A model generated the notes under the pieces. It saw only the letters and a program-made list of their open reading frames with translations. It was not told the DNA's origin and searched no databases. Shown piece by piece: positions 8,718-19,237 of a stretch of 34,586 nt of DNA (positions within the stretch are counted from its first letter, which is position 1; each line of letters starts with the position of its first letter). The translations under genes were made by a program, and so were the position numbers. Source of the stretch: Pelagophyceae sp. CCMP2097 (taxonomy: Eukaryota > Sar > Pelagophyceae); NCBI GenBank assembly GCA_026770575.1, contig MU657232.1:130142-164727 (forward strand). The letters run 5' to 3'.

Positions 8718-9522
8718 ATGGCGTCGGACTCGGCGCCCGTGGCGCCGCCGGTCGCGCGGCCGCGGTGGGAGTGGGAGGACGAGTTGCTCTACGCACTGCC
8801 CGAGCGCGCCGCTTCTTCAAAGTGCTTCCGGCCCGACTGCGCCAACGTCGAGGCGGGCGACCAAAAGTACGCCAAGTGCGGCAAGTGCGGCGCCAAGTAC
8901 TGCTGCCGCGACTGCCAGGCTTCGGACTGGAAGAAGTGCCACAAGCACATGTGCGCACAGTTGCAAATCTTCAAGGGCCGAGACTTTGACTCCGAGCTCA
9001 AGCGCGAAGCCGTGCGTGCCGCAGCGTGGGGGTGGAAGGGCCCGGGCGCGGCTACAAACCACGCCAGGTCGTGCGCGGCGTCGTGGGGCGCATCCGCATG
9101 TACATCTTCCCGTTCTTCGTGCACCACCGCGCGCAAAACGACGAGCCCGGCGCGTTGTACATCCAGCGAGCGGCGGCGCCCCGCGCAAGCCGCCTTTGCG
9201 CGCGCCTCTGAAAGGGCGACCGTGCGGTCGGGAGCCTTGCGCTCTAGGTCCCAAAGCACGCTGGACGAGTTCTTCTTCGACGTTGCCGTCAACCAGTACG
9301 GCGACAAGCTCGACCGCAGCCTGTGCGTGCACCGCAGGCCGTCTTCGGGAGGACGGAATACGGCGGGTGCGGACGCCGACGGGCGTTAGGCACGTGGCCT
9401 ACGTCACGGCCGCCGAGTTCGACACGGACCTGGCTGCCGACGACTTTGAGCTCGCGCTGGCCCGAGCGGCGCTGCGTAGGGCGCTCGCGTCGGCGCAGGA
9501 GACCGAAGCGGTGCGTTTTTAA
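8718..9522 (+). CDS. MYND-type zinc-finger protein, 201 aa, four exons
   Basis: Exons proposed: 8718-9011, 9068-9165, 9248-9328 and 9390-9522, total 606 nt. The first intron is GT-AG (GTGCGT...CCAG); the second and third need GC donors (GCGAGC, GCACCG) with AG acceptors, and no GT alternative keeps the frame. Residues ~36-78 form a MYND finger: Cys pairs in CFRPDC and KCGKC, then YCCRDCQASDWKKCHKHMC. MYND folds bind two zinc ions and mediate protein-protein contacts. After it come MYIFPFFVHH, STLDEFFFD and AYVTAAEFDTDLAADDFELA, a layout I associate with short MYND proteins of pelagophyte algae. No catalytic domain such as SET is present, so it is probably an adaptor. It converges on the PDE gene. 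Confidence 0.8.
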
Positions 9523-9552
9523 GACGCCTCCGCGGAGCAGCATGGTGTGCGT

Positions 9553-9689
9553 AGGCGGCGCTGGTTCGGTTCCGGTGCGGCTACGTCGCAGTCGTCGTCC
9601 TCCCCATCTTCGACCTGCGCATCTGCGCCGCGCTCGCCCCGGACTACGAGGGTAAGGCTCAACTCCAGCTCAACGTCGACGCCAATTAG
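9553..9689 (+). pseudogene. Orphan C-terminal exon-like fragment
   Basis: After a possible acceptor (GCGTAG|GCGGCG) a strongly G/C3-biased frame reads RFRCGYVAVVVLPIFDLRIC, then AALAPDYEGKAQLQLNVDAN, then TAG at 9687-9689. It looks like real protein text, yet no upstream exon joins it and the MYND gene has already ended. It may be an alternative last exon of that gene or a remnant of another. Confidence 0.3.
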
Positions 9690-9827
9690 CAACCCCCGCG
9701 TTCTTAAGAAGTTTCGATTCGGTTTAATTAGCAAGGGGGTGGTCGGGAGGTCCGACGAAATACAAGGGGCGGCGCCTGGTGCGGCGGTCCACCGGACCGG
9801 CGCGGGGGTCGCGGCGCCGCCGCGGGG

Positions 9828-11363
9828 TTAGACTGCGCGGATTTCCGGCGGGTGCTTTGCCATTTTGATCGCGCGCAGAAATTGCTTCCGCGTGTCCCGC
9901 TGCTGTTCGCCGTTCACGCCCGGCAGCGCTGGCCGCGCATTGACATCGACGGAGCCGCGCAGGTCCTCAGCAAAGGTGAGGAGCTCCTCTTCGTCCTCGT
10001 CGCGGTCAACGTGCTCGCCGTCGGCCAACAGCTGGTAGCGAGCCTTGTTCTTGTGCAGAAACACCAGGCACTCCTCCACCGCGCGCGAGTCGATGGAGCC
10101 GTCCATCGAAGCGCACCGCTTCATGATCGCGACGTAGACTTCGTACAACGGGGCCACGAGGTAGTGGATGAAGCCCGCCGTCGACTTCGGGATTTGATTC
10201 GCGTTGCGGTCGTACAGCGGCGCGACGTCCCTCCCTGCGGCGCGGTCCAGGTCGCCCTCGTGGTAGAACTCCGTGTAGACGGCGTCGTTCCACCGATTCG
10301 CGACCTTCCACGGGCGCGCTTGGTTGCTGATGTCCGCGCATTTCAGACCAATCTGCAGCACCAGGTTCACGCCATCGGCGCTGTGCAGCGGGTTGTACTC
10401 CGGCGCCGACAGCTTGTCCGCGATCTTGCGCATAAGCATGCCGTGCTTGGACTACAGAGGGAAAGCGTGTGCACAGGGGCTTTGTGGAGGGGGCTTTGTA
10501 GAGGGGCTTTGTGGGGGGCGTACGGGAGTCGTACAGGGGTCGTACAGTCCCCGGCGTCCGTCTCGGGCCCGTGTACGGGGCCTTGGTTTTCGAACGGTCC
10601 CGACGCGGCAAAAGTACCATGTCCGTAGCGAGGATCATGTGCTGCACCACGTCTCGGAAGCGCGCCTGCTGTGTCTCGTTGAGGTTGTCCAGGAGCTCGT
10701 GTTTGGCCGCGAGGCGCTCGAATTCGCTGAGGTGGTGCCTCTCCAACGGCGAGTCCGCGTCGTACTTTTGCGACAAAGGCGACTTGGTGCTGTTCTGGTA
10801 CGCGTTCGACAGGCCCGGGTGGTCCAGGTCGTGGCACAAAGCGCCGATGAACGCGGCGGCGACTTCGACGGGCGCTAATTTTTGCGCCACGCGTGTCGCC
10901 AGCAGCAGCGTGTACATGTACTGGGTGACATCGATGACGTGGCAGAAATTGTGGTACGAGTTGGCGCGCATGATCTGCTGCACGTCGTAGATCAAAGGCA
11001 CGAGGTCGCTTGCGTTCTTTTTCAACGCCTGCGGGACTTGAAAGTTCTCCATCATCCGAATCGCGTGCACCAGCCGGTCATCCTCGGCCATACTCAAGCA
11101 GTCGTAGTTCATCGTGCACAGCTCCGTGTGCACCAAGAAGTCCCACCACCCGAGCTTGCCCAGGCCCGCTACAGAGAAGCCGAGTCACGGGACGCCCGGC
11201 GACGGCTCACACGACCAGGTCCAAAGCGTCGACCGCAGACGACCAAAGGTCCAAGGCCCTCGACGGCGCACCTTCCGCGGCCATCTCCTGGATGTTGTCA
11301 TCGGTAATCTCCTTGCGCTGGTAGAACTGCACCGGGACGTGCCGCACGATGGTGATCTTCTCC
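9828..11363 (-). CDS. Class I 3',5'-cyclic-nucleotide phosphodiesterase catalytic domain (5' end not found)
   Basis: Exons on the minus strand: 11363-11272, 11168-10618 and 10451-9828, 421 codons plus TGA. Introns are GT-AG and phases match (GAAG|CG; ATDM|SKHG). The PDEase_I signature is complete: YHNFCHVIDV, the metal-binding HDLDHPGLSN, LERHHLSEFE, ILATDM, then LKCADISNQARPW and PLYEVYV. The two histidine-aspartate motifs and the later Asp in CADIS would hold the Zn/Mg pair that hydrolyses cAMP or cGMP. Substrate preference cannot be read. The exon at 11363 starts after a pyrimidine-rich acceptor, so further 5' exons exist. They are not recognisable in 11400-12004 or lie in the N gap. The last intron (10617-10452) carries a small GGGGCTTTGTGGA minisatellite. 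Confidence 0.93.
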
Positions 11364-11845
11364 CTAAAAAAGAAGAAGATGAGCGCTCCGGGCGCCTCGA
11401 GACGAGGGGCGGCGCCCCCTCCCCAGCGCGAGCCAACCCCCGGCCCCCCTCTCTCAGGGCGGCCCCCGACGGCGAGAATCGAGGTGGGTTGTCGAGCGTT
11501 CCGCGCGCACGCGCCAAAGGCCCTCTTTGTCCGCGGACGCTGCTCCCGTGCTCGATTAGCCCGGTTCCCTAGATTTCCGCGGCGTGAACGCGAGCGCGCG
11601 GGCGCGCGTTTCGCGCGGGGCGGCGCGGGCGCACCACGGAGGGGTGGTGGTGGAAGGAGAGCGAGAGCGACGCGGCAAAGCTCTGGCAGCTCGCGCCGTT
11701 GCCCATGGCGGCGCGGCCGCGGAGGCCTGGCCCGCAGTGACCGCCGCGCACGGACGGCGCGCCGCGCGCGGACCGGGCGACGGACGTAGGCAGCTGTGTT
11801 GACTACCGATGCCCAGACAACTTTCACTTGAAAATTTAACGAGCT
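11364..11845. other. GC-rich stretch upstream of the PDE exons
   Basis: Very GC-rich (CGCGGGCGCGCG runs) with many open frames on both strands, none with protein character. The missing PDE 5' exons could be here but I cannot place them. Confidence 0.35.
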
Positions 11846-11847
11846 AG

Positions 11848-12004
11848 GAATAGGTGTCGCCGGGCTTCGGGGCTGGTGGATACTGGAATGTCGGCACGGG
11901 ATCGGGCGTTGCTGGCCCGTGTACTGGAACGAGTGGGCAGTGACAGAGGGTAATTCCGACGGGTCGTGTCCATCGTGATCGTCGAAGCCCCCCTCTTCGA
12001 TCAA
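11848..12004 (-). repeat. Dispersed repeat with gag-like reading frame, gap-truncated
   Basis: The complement matches 32596-32760 over the whole visible length. Both copies keep two readable frames: EEGGFD-H-GHDPSEL...AHSFQYT-QQ, and VPTFQYPPAPKPGD-YS. Conservation of reading suggests a retroelement or transposon protein, but no enzyme motif is present. The copy enters the N gap at 12005. Confidence 0.6.
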
Positions 12005-12791
12005 NNNNNNNNNNNNNNNNNNNNNNNNNNNNNNNNNNNNNNNNNNNNNNNNNNNNNNNNNNNNNNNNNNNNNNNNNNNNNNNNNNNNNNNNNNNNNNNN
12101 NNNNNNNNNNNNNNNNNNNNNNNNNNNNNNNNNNNNNNNNNNNNNNNNNNNNNNNNNNNNNNNNNNNNNNNNNNNNNNNNNNNNNNNNNNNNNNNNNNNN
12201 NNNNNNNNNNNNNNNNNNNNNNNNNNNNNNNNNNNNNNNNNNNNNNNNNNNNNNNNNNNNNNNNNNNNNNNNNNNNNNNNNNNNNNNNNNNNNNNNNNNN
12301 NNNNNNNNNNNNNNNNNNNNNNNNNNNNNNNNNNNNNNNNNNNNNNNNNNNNNNNNNNNNNNNNNNNNNNNNNNNNNNNNNNNNNNNNNNNNNNNNNNNN
12401 NNNNNNNNNNNNNNNNNNNNNNNNNNNNNNNNNNNNNNNNNNNNNNNNNNNNNNNNNNNNNNNNNNNNNNNNNNNNNNNNNNNNNNNNNNNNNNNNNNNN
12501 NNNNNNNNNNNNNNNNNNNNNNNNNNNNNNNNNNNNNNNNNNNNNNNNNNNNNNNNNNNNNNNNNNNNNNNNNNNNNNNNNNNNNNNNNNNNNNNNNNNN
12601 NNNNNNNNNNNNNNNNNNNNNNNNNNNNNNNNNNNNNNNNNNNNNNNNNNNNNNNNNNNNNNNNNNNNNNNNNNNNNNNNNNNNNNNNNNNNNNNNNNNN
12701 NNNNNNNNNNNNNNNNNNNNNNNNNNNNNNNNNNNNNNNNNNNNNNNNNNNNNNNNNNNNNNNNNNNNNNNNNNNNNNNNNNNNNNNNNNN
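12005..12791. other. Assembly gap (787 N)
   Basis: A run of N. Repeats abut both edges, so repeat collapse is the likely reason for the gap. Confidence 1.
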
Positions 12792-13100
12792 CCCCTTAAA
12801 CTTCTTACCCGCTTTCATCAAATCCAAGCTCCCTATCGCTTCAAAAATGTGATGCCGGCTTTGGCTCGCTGCGCTCTCGGTCGGTCGCATGTTCCGGCGC
12901 GCCGCTTGGGGGCGTGCCGGGCCCGGACTCTCGCAGGTGCCGGGGGGAGACCCCCCGGACCTCCCCCTTAAACTTCTTACCCGCTTTGAAATCGTCGGCT
13001 TGCTCGTATAGGATTGGCCGGCGAGGCGCGCCGCTTGGGAGCGCGCCGGCGCCGGACTGTCGCGGGTGCCGGGGGGAGACCCCCCGGACCCCCTTAAACA
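12792..13100. repeat. GC-rich repeat units with CCCCCTTAAACTTCTTACCC spacer
   Basis: Two units, 128 bp apart (12898-12970, 13026-13097), share CGCGCCGCTTGGG, GGACT(C/G)TCGC-GGTGCC, GGGGGGAGACCCCCCGGACC and CCCCTTAAA. The CTTAAACTTCTTACCCGCTT spacer occurs at both 12795 and 12967. They belong to the same family as 6090-6650. Confidence 0.75.
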
Positions 13101-13111
13101 AACGCGATAGG

Positions 13112-13310
13112 CATTCACGGAAATTGTTCGAGTTCCACACGGATTTTTTTTTGCGGCGCGCGGCGCGGACGGCGGCGCGCTTGGGCGGCGCGGGGATGAC
13201 GCCGAGCGCGCGGCGGCGGCGCGCTTCGATCGCGCCCGGGCGCGTCGAAAACGATGCGCTACGGAGCGAGGAAGGTCGCCGGGACGGAAAAGCGCAATCC
13301 TCGAAGTTGG
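13112..13310 (+). repeat. GC-rich module shared with 25190-25380
   Basis: About 170 bp from CACGGAAATTGTT through GAGCGCGCGGCGGCGGCGCG, GATCGCGCCCGGGCGCGTCG and ATGCGCTACGGAGCGAGGA recurs inside TIR element T. In that copy it is cargo of a TA-flanked element; here no flanking TIR is seen. Confidence 0.7.
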
Positions 13311-14010
13311 CGGCGCGCGGTCCACGGGGCTTGGGCGGCGCTGTCGGTTTCACATAAGGTGGTGTGTACCCACGCGCCCAACTCTTTCCAATGGCCGAGT
13401 GTGTTGGAGTCCGACGGCGCGCGCAATGTGGAGTTCCCTCTAAAAACGCACGGTTTAAGGAAACCAATTACTCGGCCTTACGGCGAAGGGCCCGGGCTTC
13501 TTCTGCGCTTCGGCTACGGGGCTAGGGATGCAGGGGCGGCATTAAGATACCTTAGGTTAAAGTGCTTGGGCGCGTGGGTTATGTGCCCCATTTGCTACGG
13601 GTTTCGAGATTCGATCCGGTAACTTCACACCGGAATGTCAGAAAACTTTAGACAAACTCACCGAAATTATTTCTTCGGGTCTGCAACGGAACTCATTCCT
13701 CAACGGCTTCGTTCTTTGAACGAGCTCTGAGCCGAAGATGGAAGGAAGCAGTCGATTTTAGATCAGCTTCATGGTCCGTTAAGGTTTTGTCTGATACGTT
13801 TTCGTTTGTATGTTCAATATAGTAGATGAAAATTCGAAAATGTAGCGACACTTTACCTCGCCAAAGTCATCATACCGATTTTTGCGTTGTTCCAGAGAGC
13901 TGACGACGAAGAGACTTAGTCATACGGGTGCGGAATCAGACGCTGCACCCCCCTGTCTCGGTGGCAGGGTCCTCAGCTCCCTTGGGAATACTTCAATATT
14001 TTGACGCACC
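13311..14010. other. Unassigned intergenic DNA
   Basis: GC content drops after ~13620. No codon-biased frame, repeat match or RNA gene was found. Confidence 0.4.
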
Positions 14011-14137
14011 AAATTTTGAAATATTTTCCAGAGGGCGTTAGGCGCTCCTTTCAAGTCACTTGACATGCGAGTCAAATGGGCATGTCAAGTGACTTGAAAG
14101 GAGCGCCTAACGCCCTCTGGAAAATATTTCAAAATTT
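14011..14137. repeat. Perfect 58-bp inverted repeat (11-nt loop)
   Basis: Arms 14011-14068 and 14080-14137 are exactly complementary, starting AAATTTTGAAATATTTTCC, with loop GAGTCAAATGG. A further TGACGC/GCGTCA pair lies just outside, after a 3/2-nt internal loop. It could be a small-RNA precursor or a foldback element. Confidence 0.9.
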
Positions 14138-15366
14138 ACGCGTCATCTTACGGAAGAGAGAGACCCTGACGCTGATCTAAAATGGACTGGAAGCCTGTCG
14201 AAAATCGTACCACAGGTGAGAATCGAACCGGGCTCCCGGGGCTTTCGGGACTCGAGCTTCTGGAACGAGAGTTCCCCGAGCCCGAGACTCGGGAAGCTCG
14301 GGGAGCGAGAGTTCTTGGAGGTTTTGGGGGCGGGAGCTCGGGATGTTCCAAGGCTTGGGATGTTCCACGCCGGCGTGGCGCAGAGATCCGACGATGCACC
14401 ACGGCGGACGGCGGCGCTTTGTTGGCGCTGGACACGGCGGGGGCGTCGTCGTCTGCGGCCTAGGTGATGGAGGCATGGACACGTTGAAACTGGTGCTATG
14501 CAGGTAGGCGCTTGACAGATTGATGCTCTCGCTCCGTGGCGAGGCCCTCCACCAGCTCGGATCGACCTGTGGCAGGGAATACCCGAGACAAGTGCAATGT
14601 ACGGCGCACACAAGGCGCACCTTGGACGACGATGCATTGAGCCAAGCGCATGGGCCCTTCTTTGTGCTTCTTTGTGCTTTCGAGACTTTATATATTGACT
14701 GAAGCCTCTGCTGTTTACCTTAGAAAACAGCCTCCCATGCAGATACGGGGTGCTCTACCTGCGTCCAGCATTTTGGTTCCGGTTCGAATCCCCGTTATGT
14801 TTTTTTGCCCTTCGCCTCTTGAGACATTTTCTATATATTTTGTTTTCCACCACTCAACCACGCGCGCGGTGGGCGAAATGCCCTTTTAAGATAACGTCGG
14901 CCCGCCAGCGCCTTTTGCCTTCTTAAAAAAATAAGCGACTGGCGGCAGAGACCGCCTTTGCCTTTAGATAAAATCCATTATCTTACTCTCACATTCACCC
15001 TGTAATAATAAAAAGAAAATTTTTGGCTAGTCAAAAGCGTCAAGATTTCGAAAAGGCGATATAAAGGCTGGAACAAATCCCCGCATCAGCCGATTGCTGC
15101 ATCTCGGCGCCTCGGCGAGGACATGTCGGGGAGCCCGGTAGACGAATCCTTATTTGATACCAAAACCCTTGGAGCGCGGGCAACTCATAATTACAAATAA
15201 ACGCCGACATCCCGATCGGGACGCCCTCAGCGTTCGGACGAGCGCCGCCGCAGGGGGTCGGCTTACGCGGCGCGTGAGCCGCCGCGGTGCATATCGTCTC
15301 TCCTGCGTCGGCAGCGAGGAGCGGGCCGCCTCACAGAGCGCCGACGGCGCCGTTGCCGGCGTCCGT
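14138..15366. other. Intergenic region downstream of the TM9SF gene
   Basis: No gene supported. GC-rich CTCGGGA-type imperfect palindromes lie at 14215-14350. A Pol III B-box-like GGTTCGAATCC at 14776-14786, followed by T7 at about 14796, may be the end of a tRNA-derived repeat. Its stems do not fold as a tRNA, so I do not call one. Confidence 0.4.
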
Positions 15367-17793
15367 TTAGTCGACCTGCGGGCATGTTTCGCGTGCCGGG
15401 CGGCGTTTTATTCGACGGTTTCGAGGGCGGGGCCTTCGCACCTTTATCGAGGAGAAGATGACCAAGTTGAACCAGAGCGCGGAGAAGAAGCCCACCGTGC
15501 CCGTGACGAGGAAGAGGCCGAGGGAGATGATTGACATGTACCCGAAATAGAGGAAGTACGTCAGCGCAAAGTTCGTTTCCAGCTTGGAAAAGTAAAACGC
15601 AGAGTAGAGAAAGACGTAGAGGGCCGTGGACCCGCTGGTGAGGAACGAGCGCCACCACCAGTGGTAGTCCTCGGCGCAGAGCTGGAAATAGAGGAGCACC
15701 ATCGTGATCTCTGCGCACGTCACGCAGAGAATCCCAAAGACCAGAAACGTAAAGCCAAAGACGTAGTAGTACTGGTCCATCCACATGCTCGAGAGGATGA
15801 AGAAGAGCTCGACGAAGCACGCGCCAAAGGGCAGCACGCCGCCGATGGCCACGGTGAACGCTGCGCTCAAGTACCACGGCACGGCGGGCACAGGCCGCGG
15901 AATGTTGGAAAACTTTGTGGGAAACTCCATCGGCTCCTTGCGGAAGCCCACGTAGGCGCCAAGGAAGACGAGCGGCACGCTGATGCCGAACCACAGCGCC
16001 AGCAGCGCGGCGAGCGTGGCCACGGGCACGGCGCCAGTTGAAGCATAAGCTGCTAAAGCAATGTCCAGGCCGAAGAAGACTGTGAAGCAGACGCCCGGGA
16101 AGAGGAGCGCCGTCAGGAGCGTCGCCTTTTGCCAGCGCTGGCCCTTGAAGGTTTTGTAGAGCCGCGCCTGGTGGTAACCCGCAAAGGACCCCATGAGCAC
16201 GAACAACATGAGCATCACCACCATCAGCGACCCACGGTTCGCCGGCGACACAAAGCCCACGGCGGCGAAGCCGATGGTGACGAACGTCATGAGGAACACT
16301 TGCACTCCGGATCCGACGAGCACGCACAAAAGCATGGGCGCCGACGCCGGCGGCCGGAACACGTCCTGGTGCACGAGCTTCCAGCCCGTCTCCTCGGCGT
16401 GCGCCTCGGCGTCCTCCTCCGTCTGCGCGACGCGGTTATATTGCGAGATATCTCGGCGCAGGTTGCGCGCCAGGATCATGGCGATCATGCCGGAAAGGCA
16501 GAGCACGATCATCAGCGAATTCACAATGCTGAACCAGTGCACCTTCTTCGGCACGGCGTTGTCCATGCTCAGGTAAATGTCCCAGCGCGAGGCCCAGCGG
16601 ATGTTGGAAGCCTTCCAGACGATATCATAAGTGTAAAGCACCTTGACCCCCTTGGTTAAAAACATCTGGATATCCTTGCTGCGCTCGAGGTCCATGACCT
16701 CGGCCGTGGAGCACGTCTGCAGTTTTGGCATCTCGTCGTACGACTTCCCGTTCCAGGCCACGTCGCCCGCAAACTTGTGGTCCACGGAAAACGGCTCGAC
16801 GTAAAATCCGACGATGCGGTTGCCGTCGGGCGCCGCCTCGTGGTACTCGACGACGATGTTGGCGTGGTTGTAGAGATAATGCTTCCCGGCCACGCGGTCG
16901 TAGTAGCCCAGGGGAAAGCCGCGCGAGTACGATGTCGTCACAAACTGCTCCGAATCGATCACCGAGGCTGCGGGTATGTTGTCCACGATCCAGTTGTGGT
17001 GGTACCTGGGCGGGGAGGCGCGCGTGAAGACGCGCCGGCACGCTTCAGCAGTCGCCCGCGTGGCGCTTCGCCGACGAGGCATTCTCGACTTTTGCCCCCC
17101 CTTAGAGTCCTAGATTCCTCTGCCGTTTTCGTCCTCTAGCGAGCAATGCGCAGAGGACGCCGAGGGGTACGCTTCGTCGATGGATCTCTTGAACTGTGCG
17201 ATCGCGCCGGGGCTCATCTTCATCTGGCACAGCACCTTGCAAAACTCGTCTTGCCGCATGCGCAGCTCGTACCTACCGCGCGCGTGTGGGGGCGTTGAGT
17301 CGACCGCCGGAGAGCCCACGGCGCGTGGCATCGAGGCTTCGCGCGGAGGCAGCGCCCTTTGGCCGCCGGTCCCAGACGCGGGCGGAAAATCACGGCGAGT
17401 TCTCGATGCGGTCGCCGGAAAGGAACTCGCCGAGGTTCTCCGCCGACTTCTTGACGCCATCCAAGGGCTTGCAGAATTTGTGCGAGTAGTAGTCGTACGG
17501 CAGTTGAGTGTGGACCTAACGGCGCCGTCGCCGCGGCGCCACCGAGGCGCCCACCGGCCGCCCGCGGCCCGAAAAAGAACGAGCCGCCGCTCACTGTGGG
17601 CCGGCGCGGGCCGCTCCCAAAGAGGTTTCCCACCGGACCACAGCCGGGGGAGAGTTTCACGCACCGAGGTCAGCTTGTTCACCTTGAGCTCGACTTTTTC
17701 GCCTGTCTTGTACTCGCGCGGGGCGACGCCCGGCAGGTAGAACGCCTCCGCGCCCGAGGCGGCCAGCGCCGCGAGAACGCAGCCGACGATCAT
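15367..17793 (-). CDS. TM9SF/nonaspanin (EMP70 family), 641 aa, five exons
   Basis: Exons: 17793-17665, 17515-17394, 17272-17171, 17005-15442 and 15375-15367 (1926 nt). All introns are GT-AG with matching phases. An N-terminal signal peptide ([17 protein letters not shown]) precedes [11 protein letters not shown]. The lumenal domain carries [38 protein letters not shown] and GFPLG. Nine hydrophobic segments follow, with the family's [31 protein letters not shown] and [22 protein letters not shown]. The last exon has three codons, giving a C-terminus ...SIKVD, the K-x-D motif that retains nonaspanins in the Golgi. Family members act in endosome/Golgi sorting and adhesion. The length is typical and the gene appears intact. 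The terminal 66-nt intron has no in-frame stop, so its retention would mask the signal. Confidence 0.96.
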
Positions 17794-18640
17794 CTCGGCG
17801 ACTCCAGGCCCAAAATGTTACACTGTCGAATTAGATTATCACCGGAAATCTATTAACTATTTTTGGCTCGTGAAGGCGGTTGGCGCTGCGCCGGCCACTC
17901 CCGCGAGACGCCCTGGGCGCACTTGTTTGGCTTTTTCGTCAACTGCCTTATTTTGGCGAGTCTCTGCGAAAGCTTCTTAATTTAGTAGTTAATCAAGTCT
18001 AAACCTTAGGGCCCAAATCAAAAGTCGATGAAGGCGCCAATGAGTTCCCGGCCAATTGAGACAGACGTTAGGGGCACTGTGCCCGAACGTTATGCCCAAA
18101 TTGGCCGGCAATTCCTTGCCTCCAAAGTAGGCTACTAAAATTTCGCGGTTTGAGACGTTTCTTCTTCGCGCGCTGGTCTCCGAGGCGCCAACTAATACGA
18201 CTGGAGGGGGCGGCAAGAGCGCACGCGCTAAAAAAAGTTATCTTCGGCGATTTCTGTTGTGCAAATTCGACAGCGTTAACCTGGTGACCTGACGCCCGCC
18301 CGCCGCTGCCGCCCTCGAATTTCCCCTTCCTCCATTTCCTTTTGCGAATGCCCCGCGCTGCTTGCTATAGTCAGTAAATAGAAACAGTGTTAATGCCCCG
18401 CGCTGCTTGCTATAGTCAGTAAATAGAAACAGTGTTAACTTCGACGCCTCTCTCTCTCTCTCTCTCCAGGCACCGAGGCTCCCGCTCCCGACTCGGAGTC
18501 CCCACCTCTGCCCGGCACGGGGCGCATGCGGTTGGCGGTCCTTCTCTGCATCGCGCGGTCCCGAGGCATGCCGGAGCCAGGTCGCGCGCCGTGGCGGCGT
18601 ATAACGCCGTCGGACCAGGAGGGGATGCGCTGAAAAAGTA
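17794..18640. other. 5' flank of TM9SF and unassigned DNA
   Basis: No TATA box or other promoter element is convincing. A minus-strand frame at 18216-17989 is weak. It contains the tandem duplication at 18347-18436 and a CT microsatellite at about 18448-18468. Confidence 0.4.
18347..18436. repeat. Exact 45-bp tandem duplication
   Basis: AATGCCCCGCGCTGCTTGCT...AACAGTGTT occurs twice in direct succession without a mismatch, followed shortly by a (CT)n tract. A recent slippage or duplication event. Confidence 0.9.
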
Positions 18641-18643
18641 CTA

Positions 18644-18784
18644 CTTTGGAGCATCGAGTCTCAGCTCTCCCGGCGTGGGCATGGTCACGGCCGACGGCGT
18701 TGGAAAAAGGAGAAGCAGGACTTTCGGAATCCGTCGGCCGTGACCATGCCCACGCCGGGAGAGCTGAGTTCTAGGTCGCCAAAG
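18644..18784. repeat. ~140-bp palindromic repeat, copy 3
   Basis: Arms CTCAGCTCTCCCGGCGTGGG...CCACGCCGGGAGAGCTGAG, outer CTTTGGA...CCAAAG, centre GTTGGAAAAAGG...CTTTCGGAATCCG. Same family as 6809-6949. Arm changes are paired, keeping the palindrome. Confidence 0.75.
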
Positions 18785-18963
18785 TTTGACTGTTTTTGGC
18801 CTTCTTGGGGCGATTCTGCGCCCCGGCGCTGTTACTTTTGCTCGTCGAGCGCTCCTACACGTTTTAGGTTGCCCCCCCACTGGCCCCGAAGCAGTATCTC
18901 CCCTATAGCGACCGCCCACGGGCCGAAACCCGATGAGGGTACTCGAAAAGGGTGCGACGGAAT

Positions 18964-19076
18964 CTTAGCTCTCCGGGTTTGCCCATGGTCATAGTCGACG
19001 GCCGTTGGAAAGAGGGGAAGCAGGGCTTTCGAAATCCGTCGGTCGTGACCATGTCCACCACGCCCGTGGAGCTGAG
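18964..19076. repeat. ~140-bp palindromic repeat, copy 4 (decayed)
   Basis: TTAGCTCTCCGGGTTTGCCC...GGAGCTGAG, centre GTTGGAAAGAGGGG...GCTTTCGAAATCCG. Arms have drifted. Confidence 0.65.
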
Positions 19077-19097
19077 ATAAAATTACATGTTCTCAAA

Positions 19098-19237
19098 CTT
19101 TGGCACCCTGTAGCTCAGCTCTCCGGGCAGCTTATAGTCACAGACTGGGGCGTTGGAAAGAGGAGGTTATGGGCTCTCCATATCCGTCGCCCACGACCAT
19201 GTGCATGCCCTGGGAGCTGAGGTACTGGTCGCCAAAG
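19098..19237. repeat. ~140-bp palindromic repeat, copy 5
   Basis: CTTTGGCACCCTGTAGCTCAG...GGGAGCTGAGGTACTGGTCG-CCAAAG with centre GTTGGAAAGAGGAGG. Same family; inner arms partly decayed. Confidence 0.65.

Noticed and set aside
9012..9023. 12-nt GTGCGTGCCGCAG as a mini-intron in the MYND gene
   Set aside because: Too short to splice and does not restore the frame; the 56-nt intron 9012-9067 with the same donor does.
13350..13620. Possible gene in the open plus frame at 13.3-13.6 kb
   Set aside because: No codon bias beyond local GC content and no recognisable protein text.
14776..14803. tRNA gene suggested by GGTTCGAATCC and a T-run
   Set aside because: No acceptor or T-stem pairing could be made; only the B-box-like word is present.
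16193..16659. Long plus-strand frames opposite the TM9SF exon
   Set aside because: Antisense shadows of the GC3-biased membrane-protein exon (His/Glu-rich, no motifs).
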